A DNA stretch of 64,000 nt from Atrina japonica. Taxonomy: Eukaryota > Mollusca > Bivalvia > Pterioida > Pinnidae. The stretch covers positions 302,001-366,000 of the forward strand of contig BROG01000548.1 of assembly GCA_030159075.1 (NCBI GenBank), written 5' to 3'. Shown here piece after piece: positions 10,888 through 21,929 of this stretch. A program made the position numbers and the translations under genes. The stretch's first letter is position 1. Each line of letters opens with the position of its first letter. The notes below the pieces were generated by a model. That model saw only the letters and a program-made list of their open reading frames with translations, was not told the origin of the DNA and made no database searches.

Positions 10888-10973
10888 TTAATCCCTTTGG
10901 AGATTCTGTCACGGCCGTTTTATTGTGTTGCCCCACGATAAAACGGCCACGATAGAATCCCCAAAGGAATTAG
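10888..10973. repeat. Hairpin 1 in the hAT-like element
   Basis: Arms of about 35 bp with few mismatches are separated by a 14-nt loop. The left arm contains CCTTTGGAGATTCT and GGCCGTTTTAT; the right arm is its inverse, ATAAAACGGCC and AGAATCCCCAAAGG. Confidence 0.8.
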
Positions 10974-10997
10974 GCTGTGGTCTGCCTGCCTTCCTCG

Positions 10998-11094
10998 TCG
11001 AACACTAGGCCGAACTTTCTGCCCTGATTTTACCACTTAAAAACCGCTTAAATTGAAATCGAAATCGGGACAGAAAGTTCGGCCTAGTCGAACA
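10998..11094. repeat. Hairpin 2 in the hAT-like element
   Basis: CTAGGCCGAACTTTCTG at 11005-11021 pairs with CAGAAAGTTCGGCCTAG at 11071-11087, and pairing continues inward with two mismatches. The short motif TCGAACA flanks both arms in direct orientation. Confidence 0.8.
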
Positions 11095-11726
11095 TAGCAG
11101 TATTCCTTTAACCAAGATCGTTTAAAAACTTAATAGTGTCTAATGATGCTTCTGTTGAAATCGACCGAGAAAAGAAAATGTCATCGTGTGCTGTTAGGAA
11201 AATTTCAAGTCGAAAACATGAGAGCAATTCAACGTGTTTTTATACAGTACCAAATTGGTTGTTGTAAAGCGCATAACAGACCATGATTTCGATAATGTAA
11301 TTTCACAGTGAAAACGGACAAACTTTTGATTTCCGGTTCGGGGAAAAAAACTATGTGGCGACTGAATGAGGACAAACACTCGCCAAAATCTAAAAAATGG
11401 TCGCATTTTCGAGTGATTTGGTCGCATTGTAGAGCGCTGATTATGGTACTAAATGAATTTTGTCAGGGATTCAAAATCATTCAAATTAATTAAGTTTTAA
11501 TATATACAGAGCTCAATATAAGTGGGTTCCATTGTATTTGTTTTATGTTTTTGGTTGCCTGGTCATGTGATTGCCTGGTCATGTGATATGTGGTTACCTG
11601 GTCATGTGATATGTGGATGTGCTTTAATGTGCATTCTTTTTAAATTCTTGAACATGTTTTTTAAACTTTGTTCTCATGAAGGGTCATATTTCCTCAAATC
11701 TGTTATGTATCATGTCTGTTGCATAG

Positions 11727-11792
11727 GTAATGAATATTACGACCTATTCTACATCAGAGGTTCCTTAGACAGGGCAAGGAGCTATGTGACTG
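11727..11792 (+). CDS. Possible exon of an unrecognised gene
   Basis: Lies between acceptor TTGCATAG and donor G|GTAAGC. The open frame reads NEYYDLFYIRGSLDRARSYVTG. The frame and phase fit splicing to 13918, giving a C-terminus GCYLKQF and a TAG. The peptide has a plausible protein composition, but I do not recognise the family and found no upstream exon. It may be chance. Confidence 0.25.
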
Positions 11793-12112
11793 GTAAGCCC
11801 CTATTTTACTTTGATGATTGTCATATACTCCACAGAGATTTTTGTAGACTGTTTTGGGTCTATTGACATTACAGGATCCATTTCCAATGCAAAAATGGCT
11901 TGCATTTTCTCCAAAATATGTGAAAAAAATCAAAAATTGGATTTTTCAGAATATTTTTTTTTTCAAACAAATATTTCATATTAGGTTCTTCTGTTTTTAC
12001 TTTGCATATATCCCCAATTTTTCGGACCCTGGGTCCGGAATTTATGAGGTAGTAAAATCCCCGTATGAAAACAGTTTTTTAGTAATCATTCCATGATAAT
12101 GCTTCAAATACA

Positions 12113-13866
12113 ACCCATTTTAAAGTGCTGAGATGAACTTGTTTCTGAATCACTTACTACCCATTTTAAAGTGCTAGGATGGACTACTTGTTTCTGACTA
12201 GAATCACTAACTACCCAGTTTGAAGTGCTGGGGTGGACTTGTTTCTGACTAGAATCACTTACTACCAATTTTGAAGTGGTGGGATGGACTTGTTTCTGAC
12301 TAGAATCACTAACTACCCAGTTTGAAGTGGTGGGGTGGACTTGTTTCTGACTAGAATCACTAACTACCCAGTTTGAAGTGCTGGGGTGGACTTGTTTCTG
12401 ACTATAATCACCCAGTCTGAAGTGCTGGGGTGGACTTTTTTCTGACTAGAATCACTAACTACCCATTTTGAAGTGCTGGGGTGGACTTGTTTCTGACTAG
12501 AATTACTTACTACCCAATTTGAAGTGGTGGGATGGACTGGTTTCTGACTAGAATTACTTACTACCTTGATTGTAGTGCTGGGGTGGACTTGTTGCTGACT
12601 ATAATCACTTACCATTTTGAAGTGGTGGAATGGACTTGTTCTGACTAGAATCACTTACCACTTTGAAGTGGTGGAGTGGACTTGTTTCTGACTAGAATTA
12701 CTTACCATTTTGAAGTGGTGGAGTGGACTTGTTTCTGACTAGAATTACTTACCCATTTTGAAGTGGTGGGATGAACTTGTTTCTGACTAGAATCACTTAC
12801 CATTTTGAATGGTGGGATGGACTCATTTCTGACTAGAATTACTGACTACCCATTTTAAAGTGGTGGGATGGTCTCGTTTCTGACTAGAATCACTTACCAT
12901 TTTGAAGTGGTAGGATGGACTTGTTTCTGACTAGAATTACTTACCATTTTGAAGTGGTGGGATGGGCTTGTTCCTGACTAGAATCACATACCATTCTGAA
13001 GTTTTGGAATGGACTTGTTTCTGTCTAGAATCACTTACTACCCACTTTGAAGTAGTTTTCTGGAATGGACTTGTTGGTGGAATGGACTGTTCTGACTAGA
13101 ATCATTACACTTTGAACTGGTGGAGTGGACTTGTTTCTGACTAGAATCACTTTTTTGAAGTGGCGAGATGGACTAGTTTACTGACTAAGAATGGACTCGT
13201 TACCATTTTACTACCTTGAAGTGGTGGGGTTGGACTTGTTTCTGACTAGAATCACTTAATGGACTTGTTCTGACTATTTACCACTTTGAAATGGTGGGAT
13301 GGACTGACTAGAATTTTACCATGACAAGAATCACTTACTACCCACTTTGAAGTGATGAGATGGACTCTTTTCTGACTAGAATTACTTATCATTTTGAAAT
13401 GGTGGGATGGACTCATTTCTGACAAGAATCACTTACCATGTTGAAGTGGTTAAAGTTCCTGTTCACATACCATTCTGGAAATGGACTTGTTTTTACTACA
13501 AGAATCACTTTACTACCCATTTTGAACTTGTGACTAGAATGAGGTGGGATGGACTCATTTCTGACTAGAATCACTTACCATTTTGAAGTAGTGGTGGGAT
13601 GGACTTGTTTTTGAAATGACTATTTCTGAAATCACTTACCATGTTTTGATGTGGACTGGGTGGTGGGATGGACTTGTTTCTGACTAGAATCACTTACCAT
13701 TTTGAAGTTTTGGAAATGAATTGTTTCTGACTAGAATCACTTATCATTTTGAAATGGTGAGATGGACTATTTTCTGACTAGAATCACTTACCATGTTGAA
13801 GTGGTGGAATGGACTCGTTTCTGACTAGAATCACTTACCATTTTGAAGTGCTATGTTGGACTTGTT
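12113..13866 (-). repeat. 47/51-bp minisatellite carrying splice-donor-like GGTAAGT on the minus strand
   Basis: Roughly 36 units. On the minus strand the unit runs GGTAAGTGATTCTAGTCAG, then AAACAAGTCCATCCCACC and ACTTCAAAATG. A 51-bp variant has four extra bases (GGTAGTAAGT). Left units are mostly the 51-bp form and right units the 47-bp form, with several broken and rejoined units at 13060-13640. Part of it (12364-12654) is open on the minus strand with a 17-residue repeat (SSQKQVHPSTSKWVV), a by-product of 51 being divisible by 3. Confidence 0.85.
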
Positions 13867-13917
13867 CTGTGCCAGGTCCTACTTTTTCTTGATTTAAATT
13901 ACATGTGAATTCTGCAG

Positions 13918-13940
13918 GGTGCTATCTCAAGCAGTTTTAG
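13918..13940 (+). CDS. Possible terminal coding exon, partner of 11727-11792
   Basis: Follows acceptor TTCTGCAG; taken in phase 1 it reads CYLKQF then TAG at 13938-13940. It is followed after 250 bp by AATAAA. The whole 1.75-kb minisatellite would lie in the intron. Low certainty. Confidence 0.22.
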
Positions 13941-14191
13941 TGAAGTAATTTACTGATACTTTCAAATAGTTCAGCAACAGAGTAGGAACATACACGACGT
14001 ACATTGTTTTTACTTTCCTCTTGTCTGCTGTTAATAAAATGTATCTTTTAATTAATCTGGTTCTACATGTATCAGTTTTACAATATGCTCTCAGTGAAAT
14101 CAGTAATTGTTGATTTGTTATGTACATGTACTGACTTGATGTTTGTTAATGAATTGATGTGTCAGTCCAAAATATGTTATCAATGTCTATC

Positions 14192-14197
14192 AATAAA
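14192..14197 (+). terminator. Candidate poly(A) signal
   Basis: AATAAA followed within 25 bp by a T/G-rich stretch (GTTTTATGTGTTT), the arrangement expected at an mRNA 3' end. It could serve the possible exon at 13918. Confidence 0.35.
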
Positions 14198-14644
14198 AGG
14201 TTCAAATGTTTTATGTGTTTAATTTTGCACATACTTAAATGATCAAAGTTAATGTGTTGCATTTTCATGTTAATGTAGCTAACAGACAAACTTCCATTAT
14301 AGGCCACCTTTACCTATTAAAGCCATTCAAACATAACTTTTGTTAACTTTTTGATAAAATGAATGTACCTTTCCATTAAGGCCACCTGTCTATAACAGCT
14401 CTACTTGACCTGTTCCCTTGAGTGGCCTGTATAGACAAGTTTGATTGTACATGTATATGTTTGTTAAGTTTCCAAACTTAGTTTACATGCCTAAACATGT
14501 ACACTTACTTGTATGTATATATATATGTATAAATTCCAATAGAATTCTTGTCCCTGAGACCAGCATACAAGCTCTTAGTCTACCATATTTACGATCTAAT
14601 TAAAAACCAATCTCTCACTGCTCCCGTTTTTTTATATGTCGCAT

Positions 14645-14935
14645 ATAGGATCTATTGTTTGTTTGTTTGTTGTTGTTTAACGTCCCACTCAAGAATTTTT
14701 CACTCATATAGAGACGTTTCCATATGCCGGTGAAGGGCTTCAAATTTTGGCCTATGCTTGGTACTAACGGCCATTCAGCATGGAGGGTTCTTCAACGTGC
14801 CAACACCTACTGTAACACAGGACCTCGGTTTTAACTGTCTCATCCAAAGGACAGGAAACCAACCTGCCACCTGCTGGACTCAAACTTACAATCAAGAGTC
14901 TAGCATGCTACCAACTGAGCCAGGCCAGCTTCGTA
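14645..14935 (-). mobile_element. tRNA-headed SINE, minus orientation
   Basis: The right end, read on the minus strand, is tRNA-like: TGGCTCAGTTGGTAGCATGC (A box). The body includes the inverse of CTCATCCAAAGGACAGG and of GTGAAGGGCTTCAAA, and it ends at TGTTGTTTAACGTCC and a (GTTT)n tail. Copies of the same family: 24078-24350 (+) and 53390-53580 (-). Confidence 0.75.
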
Positions 14936-15377
14936 GAGGATCTAATGCAATCCGCTATGAGGTAGGTGACCTCTCATAGGTGTATAATATTTGACCAATG
15001 AAAATGCCAATTGCAAAATTGAGTGGCAAAAAGATGCAATTCATTTTATGAAAAGGAAACTGTCGGTCTGCAAAAGTCCATTGGAATATATTTGGTGGTT
15101 CAAACCTATCCAACACTATAAAAATAATTCTGTACTTCCCGATTTTGTACTCGGTAAACTGTTAAAAATATTTTATCTCTTTGCAATTAAATCACTTACA
15201 AAATTGTGTAAGTCCCTTTATCATTGGTCAAGAGTGACAAACCTCAAGGTCATCTGCACTTGACCACATAGTGGATTACTATACTCAGCATATAAGAAAA
15301 AAGGCAATTAGAGATCAGTTTCTAATTAGATTGCCATATTTATATACTCAATTTTATTAAAACATTCTGACCCCTTG

Positions 15378-15460
15378 CAGTAGCCTGGTGGTGCAGCATT
15401 CAAATCGCAAGTGGTAGGTCTAGTATGGGTTTGATTCCCAGTAACAAGTCATACCAAAGA
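15378..15460 (+). repeat. tRNA-like SINE head, degraded
   Basis: TAGCCTGGTGGTGCAGCATTC followed by CAAGTGGTAGGTC and GGTTTGATTCC resembles an A box and B box in correct order and spacing. The body is not clear. Confidence 0.5.
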
Positions 15461-15958
15461 CTGAAAAAAAATGTAAGAGACTTTTTCTTGCCAAGCTCAT
15501 GGCAAACAAAAGTAACGGGCCAGTTTCACTACAGGTCGTAACTTAACATGTACAAGTAAATGTAGATTTTGTTGTAACTTGTAACCATGTCAATGTGTAA
15601 GCATGTGTTTACGACCTTAATTGAAAGTGAAAATATGCAAAAGTAAATAAAATCGTAACTTGAGTTACGTCTAAACTAATTTCTACTACATTTACAGGCA
15701 AAGTTATGAACTTTATTGAAACTGGCCCCTGGTCTCTCTGATAAGACTTGGAACTGAGGTCCAATGTCACAAAAGGCGTGGCACATAAAAGAACCCTCAC
15801 TGTCCACAACACAGGTCTACTTTGTAGCACTTCTACAGAAAACGGTAACATTTGGAATCAAACCTGGTACCTTCCATTTATCAGTTGAATGTTCTAACTA
15901 CCACTAATCCACACAATGCTATAAATAGGATATGTCTATAAATTTGTGACCCTTTACT

Positions 15959-16166
15959 TACTGTAAATCCGGTTTTATTTGCAAGAATTTTATATTCGAG
16001 TAATTTCACAAGAGCTCTACCTCAAGAAAATAAATACCATAATGAAAGTAGGATAATTGGTTGAAGAATGGGGCATTTGAAATTACGAAAATATCATCTC
16101 GCAAATAATTTTAGAATTTGTGATTCGCGAAAATAAAGTCCCATGAAATTATCTGGATTTATAGTA
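15959..16166 (+). mobile_element. MITE with TACTGTAAATCC ends
   Basis: TACTGTAAATCCGG at the left and its inverse GGATTTATAGTA at the right bound about 208 bp without coding. The sequence inside is partly self-complementary (TTCGAGTAATT against AATTTGTGATTCGCGAAAA). Confidence 0.7.
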
Positions 16167-17069
16167 GAGTATGCCTTAATGTGGATTCTTCTGAACCCCA
16201 AGTTAGTCAAGTTTAAATTTTAAGTAATAACATTAAAATTAGTAACGCTGACTAGAATAATCATTCCTACTTGTCACCATCTATAAGAGAGTATCCAGTG
16301 AGGAATAAAATGTTTTCTTGTACAGCTTTTCATATAGACCGAAAAGTGAGTAAAATCATCTGTATGATAATCAAAAGGCTACTCCGCCCCGCCATCTTAT
16401 GTTAATTGGACAGACGATATATTTTGCAAAGGAAGATAAGTCAAAAAGTGTCAATTATTATCTTGGTAATGTTTTGTGACTTTGGAACAAATATCCTGAT
16501 AAGATATAAATTTGCATTACTGGATATGTTATACATGTAAGTACATGTATCTGAAAAAGTTACATTTTGAAAATGCTGTCCAGTAAATAGAATAATATGA
16601 CAATTTCAAATCCAGCATCTTTTATTTAAATGATCCATATCAGTTTTTCTGTAACAATAGTACATATACATTTTTGTTTATGTAGGTCGTACATATAACA
16701 ATAAAATATATAGAGTGGATTTTTCAGAACAATAATAACTGTGATAAATCTTCTTGAACCACATATATTAAATAAACAAAACAAAATCAACTATTTCAAA
16801 ATAAAAATATATGTGAGATAATCATCAGCACTACATAGGCCTATAGATCAAAATAATAATAGCTATGGTCAAACCTGCCATTTTGTATAAATGGTAATAC
16901 ATGTATTGAAATATGCTTGTACAAGATTAAATTTCAACTCCTTCAATTTTGACATAAGCAGATTCCATTGTATATATGACGTGTATGTATATTAATTGTA
17001 AATTCATTAAAGAAAGCATCACAACAAATACAATTTTTTTAAAAAATCAGCGAAAAATTGCCGTTATAT

Positions 17070-17230
17070 GATCATAGGCGTCAGAACCAGGGGGGCTTAG
17101 CCCCCCCACTTTTTTTGCAAAATAGACATAGGTGTTGAAAATTGGGGCTCAGCCCCCAGACGTTTCTGGCGTGTGTGTGTTTTAAGTTGGTTTAGCCCCC
17201 CCACTTTCAATATGCTTCCGACGCATATGA
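17070..17230 (+). repeat. Dispersed repeat with GGGGGGCT-AGCCCCCC palindromes
   Basis: Starts GGCGTCAGAACCAGG and ends CTTCCGACGC. It holds GGGGGGCTTAGCCCCCC, GGGGCTCAGCCCC, GACGTTTCTGGCGTGTG and TTTAGCCCCCCCACTTTC. An opposite-strand copy lies at 28015-28240. The short palindromes make it able to fold on itself. Confidence 0.75.
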
Positions 17231-17318
17231 TGATAATGTGTTAATCTATGGTGTTTTAATGGCAAATCTTATCTAGTGGTGCCATGTACATTACGTAACA
17301 TGTTTGTCACAACTATAG

Positions 17319-17550
17319 TGGCTCTCATGGTCAAGTGGTTTGAGCATTGCACTTTAAACCACAACGCCTCTCACTTCCTTTCAGCTCAGGTTTGATCCCC
17401 CACTGGAACTTAAACTGATTTTGTGAGAAAGTTTGTCTGTATGGTCAGATTGTAACCGAGTTCTTTCCTCCACCATTGAAAAATTAGCCACCACCATATA
17501 ACTGAAAAGTTGTTGAGTGTGACGTAGAGCACCATTCAAACAAAATTACA
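17319..17550 (+). mobile_element. tRNA-headed SINE, diverged
   Basis: Head GGTCAAGTGGTTTGAGCATTG (A box), then CACTTTAAACCACAACG and GGTTTGATCCC (B box). The body contains TCCTCCACCATTGAAAAA and the tail GTTGTTGAGTGTGACGTAGAGCACC. It is the same family as the fresh copy at 52571-52812, but older. Confidence 0.75.
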
Positions 17551-18237
17551 AAGTATGTCATTGGGGATCAAAGTTAGAGGGATAATTTACTTTTGCATGC
17601 ATTTAGAAAAATCTATACCATGGTTATGTTGACTTTTCAGAAAGCACTATAATGATCTAACATAATTTTTGTGCAAAACATGAAAACTCCCAACAAAATT
17701 TGAATTGACAAATGAAAAAAAAAATTAAATTTGTTTTCCGATTTGATTCAACATAATTCTGTGTTTTATAATACAGTGTGAAAAAAAACTTACAGTGTAA
17801 AAATTAAAATACATGTACATAAAATGTATGTGGTATACATAAAATGTATGTGGTGTACATAAATACAGTAATAGCAATAGGTCAAAAGTGTTTCCTTATT
17901 AATGAATTAAAATTATATATAACCTTAGTAATTCTACTGCTTTTGTATTTTGTCCTCTGAATTTGGTAGACATCCAAATTGAAGAAAAATGACACATTTA
18001 ACCCTGAAAATCATGGCCTAATTATGATAATATTTTTGTTTAAATCCATAGATTAATTAGGTATCAATAGTTTTATTTTGGTATCAATGAATTATGTCAC
18101 AGATCTGTTAATTATCTTTGTAATAAACATCTAAATGATCTCGCTAGAATTTTACTCTCGTGAAAATATGTATTTGTCCTGAAATGATAAATAGATTGCA
18201 ATGTAATTACTACTAATAGATCATTTTCGAGTTATGT

Positions 18238-18549
18238 AATCCGGTTTTTGATCCGGATTTTTCTTGCACCACTTCAACTTTGTTATGCTTAGCGATTTCC
18301 GGTATGTTCCTTTGCGTCAATCAAGAAATAAAAGGCTTGATTTAATACAATACATCAAAATGTCACAATATTTCATTTCTGGTGTAGAGTTCAGACGTTA
18401 ACCTCAATTTTTTTTTGACATGAAAGGACAAGTGACCATCAGATATAACAGCATTTTATTTCTTGATTGACGGAAAGACATATAACGGAAATCCCTAAGC
18501 ATAACAAAGCTGAATCAGCGCATGAAAAATCCGGATCAAAAAACGAACT
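18238..18549. mobile_element. Foldback MITE with about 95-bp arms
   Basis: The left arm 18241-18333 (TTTTTGATCCGGATTTTTC, TTTGTTATGCTTAG, GTCAATCAAGAAATAAAA) is the inverse of the right arm 18454-18546 (TTTTATTTCTTGATTGAC, CTAAGCATAACAAAG, GAAAAATCCGGATCAAAAA). The arms enclose about 120 bp. No ORF. Confidence 0.85.
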
Positions 18550-18714
18550 TCGTAAGAACTCTAAATTATCTATTGAATGCAAAACCTCAACATTCTGTGG
18601 ATGAAGTTTTGTGAAGATTGGATAATTAACAAATTCTAGAATTTATTAAAAAAACACAAATTTAAAGTTTAAACTTTATTTATTTGACAACAATAGAAAA
18701 ACAAGTTATGTCAA

Positions 18715-18915
18715 CTTACATTAATATATCTCGTTGGCCCTGATGATGGCATGCGGAGGTTCTTGCTGTGGGATGAAACCAGACTACCCGGAGAAAACCC
18801 ACATATCCAACTTGGCGACCACCATACCATCTCACATACTCCCCTGTCAAATCCAAGGATCGAACCCAGGTCGCATTGGTGAGAAGCAAGTGCGCTACTT
18901 GGACACAAACAAATT
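18715..18915 (-). mobile_element. SINE-like repeat, minus orientation
   Basis: On the minus strand it begins with a tRNA-like head, AGTAGCGCACTTGCTTCTCACC, and a B box GGTTCGATCC. On the plus strand the body reads GATGAAACCAGACTACCCGG and AGAAAACCCACAT. The ORFs across it are incidental. Confidence 0.6.
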
Positions 18916-19345
18916 TACTGAGGGTATAAATTCATTTGGGGAATCACTTTTGACCCAAGAACTGTACATAAAATGTACACATGTATATGGTATACATATT
19001 TGTATAGTCTACATGTATAAGACAAGTTTAAAATCCAAAGATTTGATTACTAAAACATTCACGATCTTCTTCCACAAATATTTTGTAGAATAAACATACA
19101 TGTAAAATTAAAAGTGAAGAGATCAAAATCCCCATATTAATATCAACATTAGATTCATTTCAGAATGATTGAAAAATTAAAATTGTAGGTTATACATGTA
19201 GCCTACAATATATGGTGACTATGATCTAGTGTCAATATTATCTGTAACATGAGGGTAAAAGAGACAAACGCTGCCTCTGATGGGACTTAAATCTGGGATC
19301 CTTGGTTTAAAAATCTGGTGCTCTACGAGCTAATTTACAGGAACC

Positions 19346-19350
19346 CCACT

Positions 19351-19382
<32 letters not shown>
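19346..19382 (+). repeat. (TG)n microsatellite
   Basis: An uninterrupted GT run of about 18 units. It follows a degraded tRNA-like segment at 19240-19335. Confidence 0.9.
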
Positions 19383-19383
<1 letters not shown>

Positions 19384-19399
19384 CCTCATAGCAGACTAC

Positions 19400-21929
19400 A
19401 TATCACAATGCAACAATACAGTAGAACCGGACATAATAGACCACTCTTACTATAGATAACAAAGTGTGGAGAGAATTAAAAAAAAGGGGTCTGTGTCCAA
19501 CACAATAAAAACTCTGTAAGGTTGTATAAATTGTATTACTGTTGAGCTTGTTGTTTACAAGTGTGGAGAGTTTTAAGGCAATAATATACATGTATTAGAT
19601 CCAGTCTTTGTATGCACTCTTCTTAAATTAGACTACCAGTACAAAAAAGGCAATAACAATATGGACTTGGACAAGCTCCTGATTAAACATAATATGATGA
19701 AAAAAATCAAAGTCTACCAAATTTTGCACTTTTTATATTTTTGTCTCACCGATTTATTGTCAGATCATGTTCCTTAAACACCACAACAATTCATGTGATT
19801 TTACTTCTGAAACAGGACATTTCTTTCACATTGCAACAATTGTTACTAATTATAAGATGAGAGGAGTCTGTCTAAAAGAGAAATGATGTATACATTAATA
19901 TTGATTAAAAAAAAAAAAAAAAAAAACTATATCCTCTTAAAGAAAGAAATTATTTATATTGTTCACCATACAGACCAATGCAGTTGAACAGTCATTATTA
20001 AAAAGGTTATTTCTTTGGCATCTCCTACTCTGTTATCTTACAAGTAGGTCAGTCAGTATACAGATTATCATCTTTTTAATTTACGGTACTTTTGATATGT
20101 AAAATAAACAAATATTCCCTTGTCATTTGATCCTTTATGTATACATATAACACATATAAATTAAAACTTAATATTTATTCTGTTTCCTAGCAACACAATG
20201 TTATTTAGTCAGTGTAGTCTGACATTAGTAACTTCAATGGAAAAATTGACATACAATTTATTATACACAAATCTATTACAAAGAGATTAAGGAAATCTTT
20301 AAGAAAATAATAAAACTTTTAAAATGTTAAAAAAGTGTTTGTCTTTGATAAGGATAAAACAAGAAGCACATTCTCTGCAATACTGTAACATGTATAAAAG
20401 TGGAAATGTACATGTGGTGGAAATTTACACTAAATATGTGATATAGAGTTTTTTTGTGTGAATTATCCTCCCACTTACCACAGTTGTGCTAAGAATTATC
20501 GTATTATTTTGGACTGCTTATAGTAAATTGTGACATTACATATAAATCCCCACAGGTATGTTTTGCACAAAAAATAATGCACAGAAATATCCATGTTTAC
20601 AGCTCAACATGTGGGTATATATAGAATGTGATCACAAAGGGAATAAATTAAAATAGAAGTGTTCCTGTATCAGTTTTGATGACTGACTACCCCTATGAAT
20701 CACCACAGCATAACAGAGAAGACATGAAGCAAATTCACTGCAATACTTAGTACGCAAAGTGTATTATATAGAATGTGATCACAAAGGGAACTAATTTAAA
20801 AACAAAACAAACAAAAAAAGTGTTCCCTCATCAAATTCTTCATTAATGACAACCAAATGAATTGCCACAGCATGTTACCATTTCTGTGTTAATGGACTTA
20901 AATAACATAAGAGCTTTGTTCAGGTTAAGTGGAGGTTATGATAAACACAAATCATGTAACCTCCTTTTCGTTCTCATTGAATTTCATTTGTAAGTCTTCA
21001 TTATTTCTATAGTAACCTTCTTTTTAGTGTAACCTGTCAGTGGGTTATGACGATTTGTTATTTTGTGGCCTGTGTAAAGGTAGTTTAACGGTATAATAAG
21101 ATATAATGATATGAAGTACCATAGGGATCACAAGTATCATCACATGACAATTTAGCTGCATTGTACATGTAGGCCTACATCAAAGACTGAAATTATGCCA
21201 AATTTTCATTAGTAGGTCAAATGGTATTATCAAGGTTACAAGGTCAAAGTTCATGGTACCATTTGAAAGAGCTGATCATAAAGATTGCATGAGTGAGATA
21301 TCAAAGATCTGCTCCATATATTTCTAAAGATATAGCCAAGGTTAAAGTTTTCGTCTGCAGATGCTGGGAGTATGACCAGTTAAGACCGGGTGAGCTAAAC
21401 ATTTTGAAGTGTTAGCTAGGGATATACATCTGTTGCGTAAAATCTGTAATTCTGGAGGAGCATGTAAATGAAACTAAGAGATTAAATCGTTCAGTATAGG
21501 CTAAAGATACTCTTTTGAATAGACACAGCCATTCTATCAAGTTGAGTTTTATGTATTTTACATGTTGGAAAATGTGTAGAAATCTACATGTACTTTCATG
21601 TAGAAATCTACATGTATTTTGGGTTTTTTTATCATTAATTCTTTACAAATATATAAAGAGTTGTCAAATTCATGTAATGAAAAAAGAAAATTGAGCACTT
21701 TCTACTGAAAATTTAACGACAATTCCAAAACTTTCTGTTTTTGTTTTTTGTTTTTTTTTTGCAAGATCAAGCAGTATCAAAGACTAGTGCAAAATTCACC
21801 ATTTTTTTTAAAGTCTGTGTGAAGTAAAAATCCCAGTTTTGGTGTAAGTCTAACAATTCTGTGATCTGAAAACCTCCTTCGACTGGTCTTTGCTGACAAT
21901 AATGCATAATTCTATTATTGGATAAAAAG
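19400..21929. other. No gene seen; downstream flank or 3'UTR of RNF103
   Basis: AT-rich with homopolymer A and T runs. Around 21215-21415 there is a dispersed repeat fragment with AAGGTCAAAGTTCATGG and GGTTAAAGTTTTCGTCTGCAG. RNF103 transcripts run leftward into this stretch, but I could not fix a poly(A) site. Two near-identical 24-base phrases around ATAGAATGTGATCACAAAGGG occur at about 20620 and 20768. Confidence 0.5.

Larger units (their letters stand above)
10315..11439 (+). mobile_element. 1.1-kb hAT-like non-autonomous transposon with two internal hairpins
   Basis: The ends are CAGGGCTCTACAA (10315-10327) and TTGTAGAGCGCTG (11427-11439), inverted with 12 of 13 matching. The direct repeat ATTATGG abuts both outer ends (10308-10314 and 11440-11446), as expected of a target-site duplication. 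CAGGG-type ends and a 7-8 bp duplication fit the hAT superfamily. No transposase ORF is present. Two strong inverted repeats lie inside (10888-10973 and 10998-11094). A (TG)n and a (TA)n tract lie near 10405-10520. Confidence 0.75.
10226..11536 (+). mobile_element. Small MITE interrupted by another transposon
   Basis: TACAGTGGAACCC at 10226-10238 is the near-exact inverse of GGGTTCCATTGTA at 11524-11536. Removing the inserted element at 10315-11439 leaves about 180 bp, the size of a compact MITE. A related sequence begins near 19420 (AGTAGAACCGGACATAATAGACC). Confidence 0.65.

Noticed and set aside
12364..12654. Minus-strand ORF with a 17-residue repeat (SSQKQVHPSTSKW)
   Set aside because: Arises only where consecutive units are 51 bp; 47-bp units break the frame on both sides and no start or splice context supports a protein.
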